A stretch of 64,000 nucleotides of DNA from Bactericera cockerelli (lineage: Eukaryota > Arthropoda > Insecta > Hemiptera > Triozidae). The notes below the pieces were generated by a model that made no database searches, was not told the origin of the DNA, and worked only from the letters and a program-made list of their open reading frames with translations. Below, in pieces: positions 57,990 through 64,000 of this stretch. The stretch spans positions 451,683-515,682 of the forward strand of contig CM044965.1 of the NCBI GenBank assembly GCA_024516035.1, in the 5' to 3' direction. The position numbers were made by a program, and so were the translations under genes. Within the stretch, counting starts at the first letter, position 1, and the number at the start of each line of letters is the position of its first letter.

Positions 57990-59440
57990 ACAGGATATTC
58001 GTATATTTAAAGTACTAAAATAATTTTCAACCAAAAACATAACAAAAAGGTGACGACATATCTCAATCATATATTTTCGTTTTTAGTATTAGTAAGTGGC
58101 TGCATTTAAAAATATGATAACATGGTAAGATATTAAAGAATTCTTGTCGAAAGTGTAACCGTAGTGATATCATGCAGTTGGAAACGATGTTGAAAAAATT
58201 AACAACTGGTTTACTAAATATGATGTATGAAAACACGTACAATGCATGACTAGCAATAAGGTATCTAATGAGTGTCACGTTCTAACAAGCGGGCAAATTA
58301 GTTCAGTTGAACGAAAAATTGCCATCATAAACATCTTTAGCAATAGAATGAGCTTTAAATTTTATTGATTCAACAGTAATGCATAGAACGGGTTTAATGA
58401 ACGAAAGCACATAGAATGCCCTTAAGAAAAATTAAACGAGTAATTATTTTTTAATGGTCACCACTAACTAGTGAGGAGAAATGTTTGAAAAACACCTAAT
58501 TAAAAAATTACGAGCTACGAAACAATTAACGGGGAATTTTTTATTTCCAAATGAAATTTTTTAATGGTCTTCCTCGGTTGACAACATCATGATTTCTATT
58601 GACAGATTTTTTATATTACAAGTCGGAGCGGAGGTAATTATAGAACTTGTTTTGTTTTATGAGGATTCATAAAACAAAATCAAGGGAAAACGGCTGCTTG
58701 TGTTTAATGGCATTTTTACGATTTTGGTTTTGTTTGGGGGACTGCAGAGACTGTTTGGGTTGCGAGGTTGACAAGGTGGACGGGTGAAATCTGAGCCACG
58801 AGCAGTTTATGAGCTTCTTAACAAATTACTAGAAGAAATGATACAATTCTATATGCTTTCTGAGTTCGGACATATTTCATCCAACAAGTGCTTCATGCTT
58901 GATCTGTGATTGATACATGAGTGTCTATAGTCCATTACAAACTATTCCTAACAGAGAAAAATCCTAAAATGATGTTTTTTCAGACAACTCTTCTGCTAAG
59001 AATGTGAGTACGCTGGATCACTGTACAACGTCAGGTGTTAGATTGTTATTAATATGTACGAAATTTTGAAAATAGAATAAAATGATACTTAATAAACTTT
59101 TCAAAAGGAAAAAATTCTGTCATGTATCTAAGATGAGAAAATTCAATTGTTTGTGCTGTGAGCACGCTAGACCATTATAAAGCTACTGGATACAATAATA
59201 ATAAACAAGTTACCACCCCAGAGGGGTGGTAAAAAGCTGGTGTACAAAACTGATAGCGAAATTCCATAAGCAGAAGGGAGGGGGAGCAATGGAAGAACGG
59301 GGGGAGTATGTAGAATGTTTATTTTATTGAAGTGATAGATGAGACCGGCCGGCAGTCCCCGGGGAGAGAGAAAACACGGTTTATATATTATGCAAATTCC
59401 TTGTCTTATATAAACTTTCCAAGAAGAACAAAAGAAAACG
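57990..59440. other. No recognised gene; tiny 5S-SINE remnant
   Basis: gtgatatcatgcagttggaa, acgatgtt at 58162-58190 resembles the 5S-SINE 3' end. The rest is unrecognised. No first METTL9 exon was found. Confidence 0.45.
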
Positions 59441-59460
59441 ACAAGGTTTTCAGTTCAGGA

Positions 59461-59606
59461 ATGAGCAGAAGAAATAGTTGGATTCAGATGAGAATGAGCA
59501 GAAGTAATAGTTGAAATCAGATGAGAATGAGCAGAAGAAATAGTTTAATTCAGATGAGAATGAGCAGAAGCAACAGTTGAATTCAGATGAGAATGAGCAG
59601 AATTAA
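59461..59606. repeat. 33-bp tandem repeat, about 4.5 units
   Basis: atgagcagaa starts at 59461, 59494, 59527, 59560 and 59593. The unit continues gaaatagttggattcagatg. Confidence 0.95.
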
Positions 59607-60119
59607 TAGAAATGTTTAAATCGCCCATGGAAACTATAAATGCTTCTGACAAGAGCCCAAATTTTTTAGTTATGGGGAGGTTCAAAAAAGGAATGCTTCG
59701 AAAAAAAACTGGTTAAAACGTCACCTTCACAAGATTGAAACAAGGTGGTGTAAATCTGTAGAATCAGAAGAATTTTAAGGTGTCCATTTGCCAGGGAAGT
59801 TACTAGCGTACGTCTTGCTACTTTTGGTTGATAATTTTCAATAGATTTTATTCCCAGAGATTTGAGCAGACCTCAGTGCAGAATATAACTTTTCCTCGTG
59901 AAACGTATGGTGTGGCCCTCGTACACTTTTCGTGCGTAACAAATTGCTACAAGGAGGAACATGGTGCTTACTGCTTATGAACGAAACAATTACAATTACA
60001 AAACTGTCTCCTCACATATGGAACGTTAGAAAATAAATCACCCCAAGAAGTCATTCCCACTCCCTGTAATTTTTAAAGTAGAAAAAAAAAGCCCAAAATG
60101 TTATATAAAAAAACAACAC

Positions 60120-60340
60120 GCATTCCTTTACAAGAAAAGAAGGGGGCGGGGAGGGGAGGGGGGAGAGAGAGGGATTTCTTAAAAAATAATAATCAAGAAT
60201 GAGAAGGGGGGTGTAAGAAAAGTGATGCTTTTTCTAAAATTACATAAATAATTCATTTGTGCGAGGTTTTTTTAAGGGAGACACGGACGCAAACGAGAGA
60301 GTGAGAGGGAGAGAGAGTTTGAGCTTGCTGGAGGGGTGGC
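60120..60340. repeat. Purine-rich G/GA tracts
   Basis: ggggagggg and gagagag runs at 60140-60170 and 60295-60320. Confidence 0.7.
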
Positions 60341-60480
60341 AAAAGTACACAAAAATTATAATAATAATAAAAAAAGCTAAGAAAAAAATTGTTTCCTAAG
60401 GAAACTAAGGAAAGCTGAAAAATATTTTGTAGGACCGAAGGCAAAGGCTGGAAGAGCGAGGACATTATTGGGGTGAACCA

Positions 60481-60560
60481 TGGGAGGGAGCCCAAACTAG
60501 TAGGGAGAGAACAGGATAGGGAGGGAGCCCAAACTAGTAGGGAGAGAACAGGGTAGGGAG
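60481..60560. repeat. 40-bp tandem duplication
   Basis: gggagggagcccaaactagt, agggagagaacagg occurs twice in direct tandem, followed by a partial third (tagggagggattaatg). Confidence 0.9.
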
Positions 60561-61169
60561 GGATTAATGAGGTATGGGAGGGAGTCAAGCAATTCATTGT
60601 ACAACTTGTGATAGATAGCTGGGGACCTATCTCACAATCATCCTACAAGCCAGTTTATAATTTAGAAATTCAGACAAATGAATTGAGTGAACTTCCAATT
60701 TTATCTGCAGTCATCTGAAAGTACATCTTCCAACTTCCCACTTAGTTTCAGCTAAATTTCAATTTAATATGTCTGAATATCTTCTTGAAAAATCACTTGT
60801 AACTTGTAGAATGCGTGATGTAGGGCCCAGGGCGTTCCTAGTAATATGTCACGGGAGGATATCTGTCACCCTGACATGGTCATAGCAGTCTTAGTTTCAT
60901 GTATAAAACATAAGACAGTTTCCCTAACAGGGTCAGGGGATTAAACCCCACCAGATTACCCATTGATTCTTACACTTGATGGAGTTTAGAAATTTCTGAT
61001 TTATAATTTATAAGTAGTGCTTTTTCAGACTGTCCGCGCAAGACAGGAAGTCCCATTATGCCAACAGTTTAACAAAGCATCTCTTTATTTAATTGAAGAA
61101 TTTGTTACAACATCTAGGATTTTTTTAAATTCGTATACAGCTATACAGTATCTATGAATATTAATTTTC

Positions 61170-61255
61170 TTCCAGCGAAAGGAGGGTACAATCCCCGTCT
61201 CAATATAACTTATGACTTTGGCAGATGAAATGGACGTTAAACCCCAAAACATAGC
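61170..61255 (+). mobile_element. Diverged 5S-SINE 3' end
   Basis: ttccagcgaaaggagggtac, aatccccgtc, ggacgttaaaccccaaaac match the 3' end in order. Confidence 0.55.
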
Positions 61256-61259
61256 ATGA

Positions 61260-62040
61260 TAATTCTCTTGTACTTGACCATGGGCAGCACTACCCAGGAA
61301 ATAAAATTACTGGACTACTATTGTGTTGAGAATTTTTGGTAGGTAACTCACTAATTACTTGTGTAATTATCATCAGAGAATTCAGAGAGGTAATTATGGA
61401 CCACTCGCTGAATGCATGACTACTTGTTTCCATACCGCTGCATACTCTACTGTTGTGAGGTGTGACTTGGTAGCTTTACAAACATTCTTACAATGGTTTA
61501 ATTACACAGAGCTAGAAGACTAGTGAGTAATATAACAAGTGAGAAACATTTGAGAGATTGCGAGGCCAGCTTTTAAATACACGTGCAAAGTTGCAGAGGG
61601 TTCTGAGTCTCATTTTAAAAATACAACCCTAATGTGGACTTTCAAATTACATAGAACTTGCTGTACAATAAGCAAAGTAAATTCACCTTCTTGAAAAATA
61701 CATATTATACCACCAGCCTGCTGACAAATCCATGTTTAAAAGAAAAATTGCGTGTAGAACATGGCGAGAAGAAGTAAAGGCCTGATTTGCAAACACTTTG
61801 AATCTGTGGATCACATATTATAAAGAAGCAAATGGAATGCTACTGTTGAGGCCTCAAAAAAATATATATAAACAGCAAAATATTTTTTAATACCAGACCG
61901 TTTCCATATTTTAAATTAGTAGCTAAATTTTGATTTTTGAAAGAAACTTTACAAAATACAACTAAAATAATTCTACTAGTCTACCTGGGGGACGTTAAAT
62001 AGAGAGAAGACCCTTGTTTTGCTACAGGACTATACACAGC
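61260..62040. other. No recognised feature
   Basis: AT-rich sequence. Confidence 0.5.
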
Positions 62041-62044
62041 GATC

Positions 62045-62232
62045 TAGCCAACCCTAACAAGCCAGGCTAGCTTGCAGTTTTCCGATGGCTTAAAAAGAAA
62101 TAGCCAAAGTTCTCACGATGGCGATGGTTGATCGCATTATGAAATATGTGGTTCAGAACGAGCCAACTTTTTCACTCAAGTTGGCTGCAGACCATCGCCC
62201 CCAGGTGTGGGCAAGCTGTTTACAACAACAAC
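62045..62232. repeat. Copy of the dispersed repeat at 25868-26065
   Basis: tagccaaccctaacaagcc, caaagttctcacgatggcga, gaacgagccaactttttcac, gtgtgggcaagctgtttaca, then caacaacaac. Confidence 0.7.
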
Positions 62233-62311
62233 AAAATAATTATACTTAATTATATTACAATCATTATTTTTTCTTCTTCATTATCAAAGTCACATCAAAG
62301 TTTATAAAACA

Positions 62312-62576
62312 GCCAGCGTCGATGGCATGTTGAATACACTGGTTCCCTTCAGAACACCGAAGTTAAGCGACATCCAGCGAGGTTAAGACTTGGATGGGTG
62401 ACCATTCAAATTCTAATTCTCGTGACGCTGGCTTTTCCCGGCCCCACTCAGGCTGGGTGAGGTCAATGTGAGTAGCAGGTTTGTGAGTTTCCTGCGAATG
62501 GAGGGTAAAACCCCCGTCGTGATATGACCATGGCAGTTGAAAGCGACGTTAAACCCCACTTAAAAAAAAAAAAAAA
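62312..62576 (+). mobile_element. 5S-rRNA-derived SINE (SINE3), full length with target duplication
   Basis: 5S-like head gccagcgtcgatggcatg, gaatacactggttccc, caccgaagttaagcgac, cttggatgggtgacc; then the body and a 16-base poly(A). A direct repeat of about 11 bp, aagtttataaa, flanks it near 62298-62308 and after the poly(A). It is almost the inverse of the copy at 14395-14660, so both are recent. Confidence 0.92.
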
Positions 62577-63459
62577 AAGTTTATAAATACCTACCCAAAG
62601 TAGTTAAAGATCTGAAGGATTCACAACTCAACGAATTCCAAAGCCTCTAATTAATACTGGTCGCCTGAAATAATCCACTTCAAGTTGAGCAACAAGATTT
62701 AATTGAAAAACCAATAAAACAAGAACTGGCTTTGGTCGAGACTTGAGAACAAGAAATTCTCAATTTATCGATTTGTTCAGAGCCCGAAAATTCACACGAC
62801 GCGACATGGCCGCTCACACGAAATTAAATTTGTTACCTTTACGATCAGTTCCATATTCAAGTATTTCAATACATTCAAAACTTAAAAATTAAATCTTTTT
62901 AATCTCCACACATTTAATGTCCCAGGCCAGAGCTGATACGCAATAAGTCTGGGTTGATTAATGAAATAAATGCGTTGGTTCTTGAATGTCCAAGGGTCAA
63001 CCGTTAATCTCGTACGAAGGATTTTTTTCGACCTCTATCTACTAGTAATTTAATGTTGGTTCAACCAACATTAACACTGAAAGTAGCCTTAACCCGGCTC
63101 AAAACCAGGCAGGAATTGGCGTTTTCGTTGGGAGTTCAGCGCAAATGAAGGGTAAACAGTACCATCCCAGTGTAGAAACAATGTGAGTAAGAGAATAGAA
63201 GGATTAAAAATAGAATGTAAGAAAGAAGGAGAGAGTGAGCAAAGATAAGATGGAGAGCCAAAGTTGAGGAAGACCTGTGAGAGAAAAACTGAATAAAATA
63301 AGACGTGAATGACAAAAAGATAATATATTATAATAATAATAATATGTACCCTTTAGTGGGAGACAAACACCAGACGAGGTTCATGCTCGAAGCATTTTAT
63401 ACCACCTTACTCTGAGAGTCTTATTATTATGTGGTCACATACTCAAATTAATGAGGAAA

Positions 63460-63560
63460 AATTCAAGCATTGGGCGAGGATTCGAAAAAGACATCACGGA
63501 TCCATGCGCTTACGCTAGAGTACAAGTCTAGCGCCGTAACCACATCGACTACCAATACTT
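63460..63560 (-). mobile_element. tRNA-derived SINE head, degenerate
   Basis: On minus: attggtagtcgatgtggtta, cggcgctagacttgta, a weak B-box gattcgaatcctcgcc-like region (split by variation). Similar to the head at 4280-4362. Confidence 0.45.
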
Positions 63561-63578
63561 GCGGTAGAGACAGGCAAG

Positions 63579-63740
63579 GAAATGATCCATGGAGCAAATG
63601 GCGACCCCAAGTAGGTTTGAGAAAAGGCAAAGTAAAAGAAGACTACCACTCCATTGTAAGGAAATGAGCCATGGAGCAACTGGCGATCCCAAGTAGGTTT
63701 GAGAAAAGGCAAAGTAAAAGAAGACTACCACTCCAGTGTA
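63579..63740. repeat. 81-bp tandem duplication
   Basis: ggaaatgatccatggagca, atggcgaccccaagtaggtt, gagaaaaggcaaagtaaaag, aagactaccactcc occurs twice with a few substitutions. Two minus ORFs across it are shadows. Confidence 0.92.
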
Positions 63741-64000
63741 AAAACTTCCAATACCTCCAGACACGCTCGGAAGAAAAATGACTTGGGTAATTATACAGTC
63801 TGGGTCTGCCTGTATGACCAAGGTAAGTCCAATGGCTTCGTCATTGACTCTGAGCTGGGTTCTAATTAAGACCCATTCAGTGTTTATCAGGAGGAGGCCA
63901 AGACGCACTGAGAAGGATTTTAATTTCTGCTGTGTAACTATAATTAAAGCATCATTAACAATATCAGAAGCTCAGGTTCTGGAGAACATTGTGAACATTA

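Noticed and set aside
58063..58278. Missing first METTL9 exon
   Set aside because: The ORF covers a SINE remnant, and shows neither the expected hydrophobic start with a donor in the right phase nor any similarity to the family N-terminus.
62312..62420. 5S rRNA gene
   Set aside because: Only the middle part matches 5S rRNA, and it continues into a SINE body with poly(A) and target duplication.

Overview
This is a eukaryotic, almost certainly arthropod (insect-like) genomic window: AT-rich, intron-split coding sequence with GT/AG junctions, many transposable-element relics, poly(A)-tailed SINEs and the arthropod telomere-type motif TTAGG inside one minisatellite. I cannot fix the species from sequence alone. 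No bacterial-style operons, CRISPR arrays or functional RNA genes are visible.

The only host gene I can support is a METTL9/DREV-type protein histidine methyltransferase on the minus strand. Four exons are recognisable: 57784-57974, 3893-4105, 2861-3036 and 1642-1865. They join in phase with consensus splice sites into 267 residues plus stop. The N-terminal exon is missing and probably lies upstream of position 64000. About 53.7 kb of the window is one intron of this gene (4106-57783).

Layout. 1-1641: downstream flank with a PIF/Harbinger-like MITE. 1642-4105: the three 3' exons; the intron at 1866-2860 is mostly a 36-bp minisatellite that repeats the exon end with its splice donor, and the intron at 3037-3892 is built mainly from three TE fragments. 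4106-13376: tRNA-derived and 5S-derived SINEs, GA microsatellites and a 43-bp minisatellite. 13377-16341: a long-TIR element flanked by TATA that holds a nested retrotransposon tail, a 5S-SINE and a TAA-flanked MITE. 16700-22500: tRNA-like tandem array, 61-bp array, tRNA-like SINE pair and a Penelope-like element fragment with a perfect hairpin. 28986-31336: a second TATA-flanked long-TIR element. 32407-33765: a 42-bp minisatellite, open in several frames and carrying an octamer motif in most units. 34081-35412: a 5'-truncated non-LTR retrotransposon with a YADD reverse-transcriptase motif. 36020-37640: duplicated retrotransposon tail differing mostly by indels. 45893-48484: an interrupted inverted repeat with a datable 1.2-kb TA-flanked insertion. 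The rest of the intron is mostly unrecognised AT-rich DNA. 57784-57974: the upstream METTL9 exon. 57975-64000: probable first intron with a full-length 5S-SINE and short tandem repeats.

The most interesting signals are the minisatellite that multiplies a splice donor in frame, the octamer-rich 42-bp array with a higher-order repeat, the degenerate hammerhead-like motif in the Penelope-like element, and the nested insertions whose target sites can be read exactly.
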